A stretch of DNA of 64,000 nucleotides from an uncultured Candidatus Binatia bacterium (GTDB taxonomy: Bacteria > Desulfobacterota > Binatia > Bin18), in the NCBI GenBank assembly GCA_958296235.1, contig OY282457.1, positions 1,054,501-1,118,500 on the forward strand. Direction: 5' to 3'. This document shows positions 24,395 to 36,184 of the stretch, piece after piece. The notes beneath the pieces were generated by a model. It searched no databases. It worked only from the letters and a program-made list of their open reading frames with translations, and was not told the DNA's origin. Numbering within the stretch: position 1 is the stretch's first letter; each line of letters opens with the position of its first letter. A program made the translations under genes and the position numbers.

Positions 24395-27300
24395 TCACCC
24401 GTCCCTCCCCATACGATACTTGATGTCGTAGTTGATGATGAAGTCCAATTCTTCGTCAGTGAAACCGTAGTGCTCGGCAAGCACCCGGTCGATTTCGTCA
24501 ATCATATATTTTGACTTACCAACCGAATAGTTTACCTCTTTTTGCTCGCTTCCATCTGCTCTTCGTCGTACTCGGACTTCGGCGTTTTTTTCAAGATCAT
24601 CAACAAGCGAGTTAGACAATCTGTGCAGTCTTTTGTCTGTTATCATTGAATCAGGAACGGTAATCATATCTATGTCGGCGCGGGTGACGTGGTAACAATC
24701 GGAAAATACAATCCAAAGCCAATAGTAGAACGAAGAAGACAGTAGACACAAAATGGAATCCTCTGCATTGTCCCGGAGAGATAATTCCTTGTATTCGTTA
24801 GACAGCTTTCTTCGAATACATTTCCGAAAGTAGCGGCCACCGCTATGATAGTAGATAGGATTTTGTGCTCCTTTTGTCCTAAGACGGGCCAACGGCTCGT
24901 CTTGCATGATCTTACCGAGAATATCTCGGTCAATCTCTAAACCAATCTTAGGAAGTGCAGCAAAGGGTTCATAAAATGGGGATTCAATATACGAAATTGT
25001 TCTAAATAGGTACTTTCTGGCAGATTCATTCCAGCGACTATATGAAGTTGTGAAGATTCGATTTTTATTTTTCTTCATGTGCGGTGCGCCAACAAAAATA
25101 GACAAATTCATGTCAACTCCAACGAACAATTTGGCCGGACGCACAGCAAAATTACTTATGTAGATTGAAGAGTTCTCAACTAATAGCCGCATGAGTGGCA
25201 ACATACGCGGCGTTGAAACAGAACTAATCGGAACGATGACTCCATACCGCTTGTTCGAGTTGAGAAGCTCGAAGAAGCGTTCAAGACAAACCGCATAGAG
25301 GTTTCCTGTTTGGATAAGCTTGTTCCCCTTTAGGGAATATTGATTGGATATTTTCGGTATTTCCACATACGGCGGGTTGCCGATAATCACATCAAACCCA
25401 CCGCCCTGCATAATCCCGTAAAACTCAACAAACCAGTGAAACGGCTGATGGCTGTCACGCCATTGTTGATACGCCCGCTTACTTTTCACCTTGATGCCGT
25501 AATCACCGGCTAAATACTGGTCTAATTCGTTGCGCAGGTCGTCCAACCGTTTCCGCAATTCCACCTTGGTGGCGGCGAACTCGCCGGCGTCCATGCCGTA
25601 CTCGGTCTGCATTGCGCGGAACTTCCGAAAGGCGCGGTTGGCGATTTCGGCGCGCTCTTCTATCTGAGGAAGAGACAACTGCTTTATCAGGTCGGCACTC
25701 AGCACCTTTTTCACTTCGTCCAGCGACGTGAAACCGACCAGCGTGTTGCCGGCGCGGACGTTAAAGTCAACGTCAGGCAAAGGCTCAATCTGCTCGTAGC
25801 GTTCCAACTGCGCGACCAGCTTCAGGAAGAGCCGGAGTTTGCAGATTTCTACGGCCTCTTCCATGATGTCCACGCCGTACAGGTTGTTGACGATAATAGA
25901 CTTGAGAATGAAATAGCTTTCGCTAGGGTGCGCGGCGACCTGTTCCAGCACAGAGCGAAAGTCGCGTAATTTCTCCGGGCGGTGTGTACGTTGCGAGCGC
26001 TCCAGATCGTCAAGAAAGCCGCGCATGACTTCCAGACAGGCTGTGTACAGCGGCTCCAGAATGTTGAGCGCGGCAAACAGAAAGGCCCCGGAACCGCAGG
26101 TCGGGTCAAGGACGGAGACCGCGGTGAGCGCTTTCCAGAAAGCGCGAATCAGCTCTGGCCCTTCGCTCTCCACAATGACGTCATGGGCGAATTTCTCGAT
26201 GTCAAGATTGTAGGTGATAAGGTCGTTGATAGACGTAACCTCGCCGGCAACGAGCTTGGCGCGGACCTCTTCGTAGCGTTGCCGGCGGGCCACATGCTCG
26301 CGCCAGGTTTCTGTTGGCAAGGCATAGTCGGCTGGGGCCGCCCTGTTCCATCCATCCCGTTTTGAGACATCGTTCAGACCCGCGGCTATGTTGGCTGGCA
26401 ATGCGCGTTTTTCCGTCAGGTCCTCTTTTGCATGAATGTCATACGTCATGCCGTGCCGGACGGCTTCGTAGAAATAGCGGTCCGGGTCGTCGGATAAGGG
26501 CCGCCACACTCCGCCGCCGGGCGTAAAAGCAATCGGACATGCTTTCTTCGCCTGGTCGAACAGAAAGGGGATGATGGTATTGCGGCTGATATAGCCGGTA
26601 ATGTCCTCCTTGGTGTAGTAGGCTCCCATCTGCTTCTGGTTGATATATTTCTCAAAAATATAGCCCAACACGTCAGGGTTGATCTCGTTGTCATTCCGCA
26701 GTAGCCGGTCGTCGAGATGCCATTGATAGGCGTCGAAGAACGCGAAAATTTGCGCAAAGGCTTCATCGGGAATGTGTATCTCCGCGTTGTCACGCTCCAA
26801 GTCCTGCACGTCGAACAATCCGCCGTTCAGATACGGCACTCTGCCAAGTAAGGCTGTCAGTTCAGGCGAGCGGTCGGCCTCGGGCTGGCCCAGCCCTTCG
26901 TGGAACAACCGCAACAGAAAGAGCCGGTAGAAGGTCTGAAAACGGTCCTTGCCGTGCGTGGTCTGCATGCTGTGCAGGCGATTGCGCAGATAGTCCGGGT
27001 CGCTGTCGAGGAACCCCCGCTTCTGGATGAAATAGATGAACATCATCCGGTTCAGCATAAGCGAGGCGTACCATTCCCGGTCGGCGATGTTCTGGATACC
27101 TGCAATGAAGTCCAGAAAGGCGCGATGTTCCTGCTTGAAGCGGTCGTAGAACTTCCTGGTGACTTTCTCGACATCAAAGGCGGCCCGCACCCGGCCCGAT
27201 ACATCAACGATAGTCAGATCGTCTTCTTCGTCCAGGGTGAAAACGATCTGCTCCAGCTTCTGGATCAGCCGTTCTCCGGCTTCTCCTCGGTGGTAGGCTT

Positions 27301-27655
27301 CCGAGCGTTGCCGGTCGGGTTTGCCGGGTTCGCGTTTGACCCATTGCCAATGCTGCGCGCTCCGGTCGGGCGAGGCGTACACGATGAGGTGTTCACGGAC
27401 GGTCCTGGCAACGGCTTTTTCGATCTTCTGGCGGGTGGGATGGTCCGGGAAGGTCTCGGCTGTATCCGCGATATGCTGGTAAACAACCAGGCCGCGTTTG
27501 TGGGCTATGGCTGCGAGAACGAAGGTCTTGTCTGCGACTGTCATCGCGGTGTTCTCACCGCCGTGGTCCCAGCCAAGTTCTTCGATGAACAGCGCGTGGA
27601 GGTCACACTCCTCCAGGTGGCGTCTGATTTTCTCTCTGTCGAGGGGCGTCGGCAT
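24395..27655 (-). CDS. Eco57I-class adenine-specific DNA methyltransferase (type IIG/DISARM-like)
   Basis: This 1086-residue protein is a large N6-adenine methyltransferase. The SAM-binding motif I is DPTCGSGAFLFAALN (about residue 515) and the catalytic motif IV is NPPY (about residue 759). The segment YINQKQMGAYYTKEDITGYI precedes motif I. The N-terminal 300 residues have no clear catalytic motif, and the C-terminal part after NPPY is the likely target-recognition domain. The C-terminal 900 bases are visibly richer in A/T than the rest, which suggests module exchange. Start at 27655 or 27685; neither has a ribosome site. The partner gene is probably the PLD-helicase upstream. A stand-alone restriction role cannot be excluded. 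Confidence 0.85.
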   Translation of the reverse strand: MPTPLDREKIRRHLEECDLHALFIEELGWDHGGENTAMTVADKTFVLAAIAHKRGLVVYQHIADTAETFPDHPTRQKIEKAVARTVREHLIVYASPDRSAQHWQWVKREPGKPDRQRSEAYHRGEAGERLIQKLEQIVFTLDEEDDLTIVDVSGRVRAAFDVEKVTRKFYDRFKQEHRAFLDFIAGIQNIADREWYASLMLNRMMFIYFIQKRGFLDSDPDYLRNRLHSMQTTHGKDRFQTFYRLFLLRLFHEGLGQPEADRSPELTALLGRVPYLNGGLFDVQDLERDNAEIHIPDEAFAQIFAFFDAYQWHLDDRLLRNDNEINPDVLGYIFEKYINQKQMGAYYTKEDITGYISRNTIIPFLFDQAKKACPIAFTPGGGVWRPLSDDPDRYFYEAVRHGMTYDIHAKEDLTEKRALPANIAAGLNDVSKRDGWNRAAPADYALPTETWREHVARRQRYEEVRAKLVAGEVTSINDLITYNLDIEKFAHDVIVESEGPELIRAFWKALTAVSVLDPTCGSGAFLFAALNILEPLYTACLEVMRGFLDDLERSQRTHRPEKLRDFRSVLEQVAAHPSESYFILKSIIVNNLYGVDIMEEAVEICKLRLFLKLVAQLERYEQIEPLPDVDFNVRAGNTLVGFTSLDEVKKVLSADLIKQLSLPQIEERAEIANRAFRKFRAMQTEYGMDAGEFAATKVELRKRLDDLRNELDQYLAGDYGIKVKSKRAYQQWRDSHQPFHWFVEFYGIMQGGGFDVIIGNPPYVEIPKISNQYSLKGNKLIQTGNLYAVCLERFFELLNSNKRYGVIVPISSVSTPRMLPLMRLLVENSSIYISNFAVRPAKLFVGVDMNLSIFVGAPHMKKNKNRIFTTSYSRWNESARKYLFRTISYIESPFYEPFAALPKIGLEIDRDILGKIMQDEPLARLRTKGAQNPIYYHSGGRYFRKCIRRKLSNEYKELSLRDNAEDSILCLLSSSFYYWLWIVFSDCYHVTRADIDMITVPDSMITDKRLHRLSNSLVDDLEKNAEVRVRRRADGSEQKEVNYSVGKSKYMIDEIDRVLAEHYGFTDEELDFIINYDIKYRMGRDG

Positions 27656-27668
27656 GTGGAAGAACGGG

Positions 27669-28067
27669 CTAGAGAAGACGCACATCGGGCAGGCTGGCCA
27701 TCTTGCGGTCCAGCGTCAGGACGTGCAGGTCAGCGCGAGAATAGTCGTTGGCAATGAGGCGGTCGAACAGGCCGGGGCCGCCGGCCGTCTCCAGGGCCTC
27801 GATAACGGCCCGCCCGTTGAGAGGGGCAACCAGACCGCTGGTCAGCGCATCCAGGAGCCCAGCGCGGGCGTCGGCGCCGGCAATGCCGTAGTGGTGCATC
27901 AAGGCGGCGTAGGCTTCACCTATGACCTGGTTGGACGCGAATATCTCGCCCCCCCGTTCCTCCATCAAGGCGACAAGACGGCGCACCCAGCGTTCGAAGT
28001 CGCCTTGCGGCTCCCGCGCGACCAGCCGAACCAGGACCGAGGTATCAATACCGTAGCGCAGGGCCAT
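27669..28067 (-). CDS. PIN-domain toxin (VapC-like)
   Basis: The 132-residue protein begins ALRYGIDTSVLVRLVAREP, containing the first metal-binding Asp of the PIN fold, and continues with SNQVIGEAYAALMHHYG (Glu of the second motif) and HVLTLDRKMASL (Asp of the third). PIN toxins cleave tRNA or rRNA. The gene starts inside the end of the AbrB-type antitoxin gene (23-base overlap) and ends 16 bases before the ATG of the methyltransferase, or overlaps its earlier possible start. The position within the helicase-methyltransferase operon is unusual. Confidence 0.85.
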   Translation of the reverse strand: MALRYGIDTSVLVRLVAREPQGDFERWVRRLVALMEERGGEIFASNQVIGEAYAALMHHYGIAGADARAGLLDALTSGLVAPLNGRAVIEALETAGGPGLFDRLIANDYSRADLHVLTLDRKMASLPDVRLL

Positions 28068-28296
28068 GTCCTTGTTCCCGTTGGTCCCGGAATTTGCGGA
28101 TGTCGAACGGCGGATGTCCGGGTGGAATCTTGTCTCTGAGCGTCCCCAATTTCGAATAGTCGATCCGCCGCGGGCGTAAAATGAAGCCGTCCGGGCCTTC
28201 TTCCAGTTCGAGTTGGTCGCCGGGACCCACCCCCAGCGCATCCAACACTCGGGCCGGGAATGTGACCTGTCGCTTTGACGTAATTTTAACAAGCAT
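28045..28296 (-). CDS. AbrB/MazE-type antitoxin (VapB-like)
   Basis: The 83-residue protein has an N-terminal swapped-hairpin domain, VKITSKRQVTFPARVLDALGVGPGDQLELEE, which binds DNA as a dimer. Its C-terminal half is the toxin-binding tail (residues about 45-83, Asp/Arg-rich). It is the antitoxin of the adjacent PIN toxin and probably represses the pair. The short gap to the helicase gene (28297-28359) is AT-rich and may carry the promoter. Confidence 0.88.
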   Translation of the reverse strand: MLVKITSKRQVTFPARVLDALGVGPGDQLELEEGPDGFILRPRRIDYSKLGTLRDKIPPGHPPFDIRKFRDQREQGHGPALRY

Positions 28297-28359
28297 GGCC
28301 TTTCTCCTTACAAAAACGGTACTTCAGTAAGGTGACAGAATCAAGTGCGGCAGAGCGCG

Positions 28360-31300
28360 TCAGCGCTCAATCAAGCCCATTGAGCAGATAATGCCTGGTT
28401 CCCGGCCTTCGCCCTCGTCACGGACAATACACAGCCGGTCTTCATCCCGAAGCGCAACAACCAGCTCGGCAAGGGTCTGGTCGGACACCCCACTGCGCAG
28501 CTGCCGGTTCAGCGTATCCACCGCAGCCTGTCGCAAGGGATAGCGATAGATGTCGTCAATTGTACGCCGGAGCGGTGCGGTATCGAACAACGTATCCCTC
28601 ACATTTTCCGCATAGCCTTTGAGCCGCTCGTAGACGCGGAACCGGGCGCCCGAGGGCCGACCGAGTTGGCCGCCGACCTGCTTTTCCTCGCGGGCGATGT
28701 GCTGCGCGGCTTTGCTGACCAGCGCATGATGCGTGTCGTGCCGGGGCAGAGCCGGCGTGTCGGGCGCGCATGCCGCGGCGCGTAGAATCTCGAACTGGCT
28801 CTCAGTCACGCTCTTGCCCTCACGGTCTATCCAGGCCAATGCGTCATACCCCTGGGCGGTGCGCATATAGACAAGCGCGCCTTCCGGCTGCTGCGGCTGC
28901 GGTCTATGGGCTTTCGATGAGTGGACAACAGCCGGCATATCTTCGATTTTCTTTCTGAGCGCCGGGTCGGCCTGGGTTGCGTTCCGCCAGATTTGATACG
29001 CGTACGAGGCCAGATCAATGTCCATCTCGTCGTCGCTGTCGAGAATGCCAGCCTTTTCGTTATACAGCTCAAGCACGGCCGGTTTATCTTCGTCCTCGAA
29101 GAACGCCTCGTCCGTTCCCACCACCTCGGCGTTCTCTCGAAGGCGTGTCCGCACCCGGGCGCGAAGCCGAATCAACCGTTCGATCCCTTCTGCCGGAAGA
29201 AAGGAGTAACACAGGATGGCGTCCGCCTGCTGGCCGATACGGTCCACACGACCGGCGCGTTGAATCAGGCGGATAATGGCCCACGGCAGGTCGTAGTTCA
29301 CCACAACAGCGCAGTCTTGCAGATTCTGCCCCTCGCTCAGCACGTCGGTCACAATCAGCACGCGCAGTTCCTTTTCGGCGGGGATGTCTCTTTCGTTGCT
29401 CCTCGGGCTGAACCGCCGGACCAGTTCCGTCAAGTTCGGCGTGTCCCCTGTCACCGCAGCCATGCCCGACACTCCACGCGCCTTCAACTCGCTTTCGAGA
29501 TAGCGCACCGTGTCGGCAAATTGCGTAAAGACCAGGACTTTGCGCTCCGGGTGTCGATTCCCAAGTACTTCTTGCAGCGCGTCCAACTTCGCATCGTCCA
29601 CCGCTCGCCACTCGCCAAACGTGACCAGGAGATTGCGAAGTATCTCAGCGTCGGCCCTGAGGGCTTTGCCCAGGTCTGCCTTAAAATGGCGAGAGGCCAG
29701 CCAGCGAAACCGCTTCCGGTATGTATCGGTAAAAAGTGCGTAGACTACGGCGGCCCGGTTGCGAAAATCCGCTTCAGTCCTCAGTGGTGTCGTTTCTCCA
29801 GGTTCACCGTTGTCTTCGTCGTCCTCTGTCTCGAAGATATCGCCAGCGGCCTGCTCTGCGTCTTCGTCAAACGACTGCGGGTCCAGCAGTCCGGCGTCCG
29901 TCGTCCCGATAGGGAGCGGTAGATCATTTTCCAGCGCGTGCAGAAAGATGAAGTTCCTGAGAATGTGGCGTTCAACCGACAGCAGAAAGGCATGGCCGCT
30001 ACTCTCCAGACGTTTGAACAGATTGGTCCGGCAGAAGCCCATCAGGCGCTTACCGGCGCGCGATAAGTCGTTCAGGATTGTGGCTTCGGCCTGGGTCGGC
30101 GGTGTACGGGGCGTATTAGAGACATAGTTGCCGAGTCCGTAGCGTGGCAGGTCCAGACGATTTATGGCCTCAACCACCTCGTCCGCGAACAACTGGCCAT
30201 ATTGGCCGTCGATATTAAACTGGACCGTCTTTGGGACCCGTGTCGGGAAACAGGATTTTCTGCCGTCTTCAAACGTCAAGTATTGACGCCCGGTGGCCGG
30301 GTCGGTGGAGGCGTAGTTGGTCTGGATGAAGCCCCGGGTCCGGCGGACAAGATAGAGACGCATGAGTTCGTGCCAGTCCTCTGCATGCTCGGATTTCTCG
30401 AACGCGGCCAGGGACCGAACGGGCGCTTGATGCTGGCGCACGAACCCGGTCTCGCCCATCTCTCTCAGCAAGCGTTCCGGGCGAATCCCCAAGTCTTCAT
30501 CCTCGGGCACAAACAGACGGAGCTGGCTGGACAGGTCCAAATACGTCTTGTTATAGGGCGTTGCCGACAGCAGGATACATTTGCTGTCGTTTTCCCGAAT
30601 GTATTCCTGAATGGCCCGGTATCGCTTGCCTGCCCGGTTTCTCAGATTATGACTCTCGTCGATCAGCACCAGGCGGTAACGGCGCATGTCGGGCAGCTCT
30701 CCGATTGCGCGCGTGACCGACAGGACACGGGCGCGCATGCGGTATTGCTCACGATAATCCTCCCACATGGGCACGAGGTTCTTGGGACAAATGATTAAGG
30801 TTTCAAGTCCGTGGTCGTCCTCGAACACGCGCGCCAGGGCGGTCGCCATAAGCGTCTTGCCCAGCCCGACCACATCGCCGATGATGACACCGCCCCGCCG
30901 GTTCAGATGATGCGCGGCGATCTTCACGGCCGCTGTCTGGAAGTCGAGCAGCTTGTTGCCGAAGTCTTTTGGGATGCGAAATTCGGTCAATCCAGCCCGT
31001 GCTTCCTGCGATAAGTGGTAGGCGATTTTGATGTAGATGTGGTGGGGTGGGATGAGTTCCTCGCGCGCCCAGCTGGCATGGATAATCTCGACAAGCTCTT
31101 TCGAGATATCAATGCACCAGCGGTCATTCCAGCGGTCGTTGAACCACTGCGCGAGCTTCTGACAGGCGTCATGATCCAGCACGTCAATATTGAGTTCACC
31201 CTGACGAGAAAGGCCGGATTGGGTGAGATTGCTGCTTCCCAGATAGCCGACGGTCGGGTTGATCGGGTCGGGCCGAAACACAAGGTAGAGCTTGGCATGC

Positions 31301-31713
31301 AGCGGATGCTTGAGGAACAGCTTGACGACAACCTGCTTTGCCTGGAGCTGCTTCGCCAACCTGCGCAGGCCAGCCTCGTCTGCATTACTCGGCGCGCCGA
31401 GTGTCAGTTGTTCTCGAAATTCTTCGGCAAGTCTTTTTCTGAGCCGAAGCGCTGTCTGATTGTCGAGTGCCGCTGGGCCGGCAGACAGACTCCTGGCCAT
31501 CCGAAATTCCTCGTGCGGCAGGCGCTGCATTCCAACCAGGACACGGCAGCACTGCCCCTCGCCCCCGTCCCATTGCTCCACACAGGAGTCAATTGACCGC
31601 CAGCCACGCAGGTTGAAATACCCGACACAGAAGTCGGCCCGGTCGGCAAGTTGCAGGGCCTCCGCTAATACGGGCTGGAGGTGCTGTTCGATGTTGTCGA
31701 AAATGCGGGGCAT
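28360..31713 (-). CDS. PLD-domain SNF2-type helicase
   Basis: The 1117-residue protein fuses a phospholipase-D-like nuclease domain to a SNF2/superfamily 2 ATPase. The PLD half has the HxK pair HAKLYLVFRPD (about residue 140) and GSSNLTQSG (about 158). The helicase half has Walker A GLGKT (about 285), a DESH box (about 353), motif III LLSATPYNKT (about 383) and motif VI QRAGRVDRIGQ (about 824). It is similar in composition to class 1 DISARM helicase DrmD, combined here with a nuclease-like domain. Together with the methyltransferase downstream it forms a candidate restriction or defence module. The HKD motif appears only once, so an active nuclease would need dimerisation. Confidence 0.82.
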   Translation of the reverse strand: MPRIFDNIEQHLQPVLAEALQLADRADFCVGYFNLRGWRSIDSCVEQWDGGEGQCCRVLVGMQRLPHEEFRMARSLSAGPAALDNQTALRLRKRLAEEFREQLTLGAPSNADEAGLRRLAKQLQAKQVVVKLFLKHPLHAKLYLVFRPDPINPTVGYLGSSNLTQSGLSRQGELNIDVLDHDACQKLAQWFNDRWNDRWCIDISKELVEIIHASWAREELIPPHHIYIKIAYHLSQEARAGLTEFRIPKDFGNKLLDFQTAAVKIAAHHLNRRGGVIIGDVVGLGKTLMATALARVFEDDHGLETLIICPKNLVPMWEDYREQYRMRARVLSVTRAIGELPDMRRYRLVLIDESHNLRNRAGKRYRAIQEYIRENDSKCILLSATPYNKTYLDLSSQLRLFVPEDEDLGIRPERLLREMGETGFVRQHQAPVRSLAAFEKSEHAEDWHELMRLYLVRRTRGFIQTNYASTDPATGRQYLTFEDGRKSCFPTRVPKTVQFNIDGQYGQLFADEVVEAINRLDLPRYGLGNYVSNTPRTPPTQAEATILNDLSRAGKRLMGFCRTNLFKRLESSGHAFLLSVERHILRNFIFLHALENDLPLPIGTTDAGLLDPQSFDEDAEQAAGDIFETEDDEDNGEPGETTPLRTEADFRNRAAVVYALFTDTYRKRFRWLASRHFKADLGKALRADAEILRNLLVTFGEWRAVDDAKLDALQEVLGNRHPERKVLVFTQFADTVRYLESELKARGVSGMAAVTGDTPNLTELVRRFSPRSNERDIPAEKELRVLIVTDVLSEGQNLQDCAVVVNYDLPWAIIRLIQRAGRVDRIGQQADAILCYSFLPAEGIERLIRLRARVRTRLRENAEVVGTDEAFFEDEDKPAVLELYNEKAGILDSDDEMDIDLASYAYQIWRNATQADPALRKKIEDMPAVVHSSKAHRPQPQQPEGALVYMRTAQGYDALAWIDREGKSVTESQFEILRAAACAPDTPALPRHDTHHALVSKAAQHIAREEKQVGGQLGRPSGARFRVYERLKGYAENVRDTLFDTAPLRRTIDDIYRYPLRQAAVDTLNRQLRSGVSDQTLAELVVALRDEDRLCIVRDEGEGREPGIICSMGLIER

Positions 31714-31802
31714 GGCTTGTCTTCATTCTTGGGAAGCGAACGCCCAGGCTGCACGAGAGTGCTGGGCTCTGTTCCGGTAGGAGTTGCCGGGCGGTCAACC
31801 CT

Positions 31803-35090
<3,288 letters not shown>

Positions 35091-35154
35091 CTCGCTCCTT
35101 GGGAAAGCAGACTCATACGCTGAAACAGGCAGTCTGTTGTATCAGAAGTCCAGT

Positions 35155-35188
35155 AAAAAGGGGCCTCCCTCTTTTTGAGAAAGGCCCC
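35155..35188 (-). terminator. rho-independent terminator after tRNA-Leu
   Basis: Read on the minus strand, GGGGCCT (35188 to 35182) pairs with AGGCCCC (35166 to 35160) and is followed by TTTTT. It lies between tRNA-Leu and valS and would end the tRNA transcript before valS. Confidence 0.8.
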
Positions 35189-35196
35189 CTGCCCTA

Positions 35197-35280
<84 letters not shown>

Positions 35281-35429
35281 GCAAAGTACGTGAAGTACTT
35301 ACCCGCCCCCTTGTTCGCCTGTCAATCCCGGAGGGGCACGGAATGCTGAAATTTCGGTCAATCCCCTCGCTTGAGCCAACTCTGCATGAAGAGTATTCTG
35401 CATACAGCGAGCCATGAGGGAAACATACT

Positions 35430-35708
35430 ATGCGAGCAGACGCTATTGCGAGCAAGGCTAAAATCGTTGTCAACGCCCAAGGCAAGCCAACCGAGGTCAT
35501 TATTCCCTATCGCCTCTATCAAGACCTTATCCGCCTGAAGATCAGCCATGAAATCTACGAACAAACCGACACCCAGGAAGAAATCAAGAGGGCGCAAAAG
35601 GACACGGCGACCGGCAAGACCAAACGGTTTACAAGTGCGGCAGAGGCCCTCGCATGGCTGGATGAAGTCATGACCTTCCTGTCAGCGAAGGTCATCAATG
35701 AGAGATAA
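35430..35708 (+). CDS. probable antitoxin, orphan
   Basis: The 92-residue protein starts with ADAIASKAKIVVNAQGKPTEVIIPYRLYQDLI, a beta-strand and helix pattern like that of Phd/YefM- or RelB-type antitoxins, and ends with a charged helical tail (EEIKRAQKDTATGKTKRFTSAAEALAWLDEV). No toxin gene follows; the next open frame is only 13 codons. It is next to a tRNA gene, a common insertion site. The family is not certain. Confidence 0.5.
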   Translation: MRADAIASKAKIVVNAQGKPTEVIIPYRLYQDLIRLKISHEIYEQTDTQEEIKRAQKDTATGKTKRFTSAAEALAWLDEVMTFLSAKVINER

Positions 35709-35809
35709 GGCGGAGTTCGCCTGGGCACCCAAGCTGTGAGGAGCAACCGAGCTACCCCCCCGCAAGGAGAGGGCTTTATTAGTCTCGATACAGGGAAGGG
35801 ACCTGGCCC

Positions 35810-35992
35810 TTACTCCGGCTCCTGATGGCCGGCGTTGGCCAGAAATGCAACAAACGTGGCCACGCTGAGGGCCCCCAGGACGCCTAACGTCACGGCCCCA
35901 GTTGACACGAACCCGTCGGCAAAACCCGCCGCAGACCAGGCACCGACAAGTATGACCGCCCCAAGGCCTATTCCTACTATTGTCCCAAGCAT
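35810..35992 (-). CDS. small two-span membrane protein
   Basis: The 60-residue protein has two hydrophobic spans, MLGTIVGIGLGAVILVGAWS and GAVTLGVLGALSVATFVAFL, joined by a short loop containing Asp, and an acidic tail (HQEPE). A ribosome site (GGAG) lies upstream of the ATG at 35992; the longer open frame upstream is not supported. No family is recognised. It is divergent from the amidohydrolase gene. Confidence 0.5.
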   Translation of the reverse strand: MLGTIVGIGLGAVILVGAWSAAGFADGFVSTGAVTLGVLGALSVATFVAFLANAGHQEPE

Positions 35993-36184
35993 GCGCAAAA
36001 CTCCTTGTCTTCCAATACAGACTGTCGCTTCCTTTACCAGTTCTCCGGCTGGAGGACTAGGGCACTCCGGGCGGTCTTCGCGCCGGGAGCGCGTGTCCCA
36101 GGCTTTTTGCCAGCTAGTATTTTTTTGGGATTCTCGGTAAGGGAAGGGGAGACGACCGAACACAGCGCCAAAAAGGAGGTTGGT

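Noticed and set aside
26900-27757. 285-codon plus-strand frame opposite the methyltransferase gene
   Set aside because: It is antisense to a well-supported gene with clear motifs and its translation has no recognisable fold.
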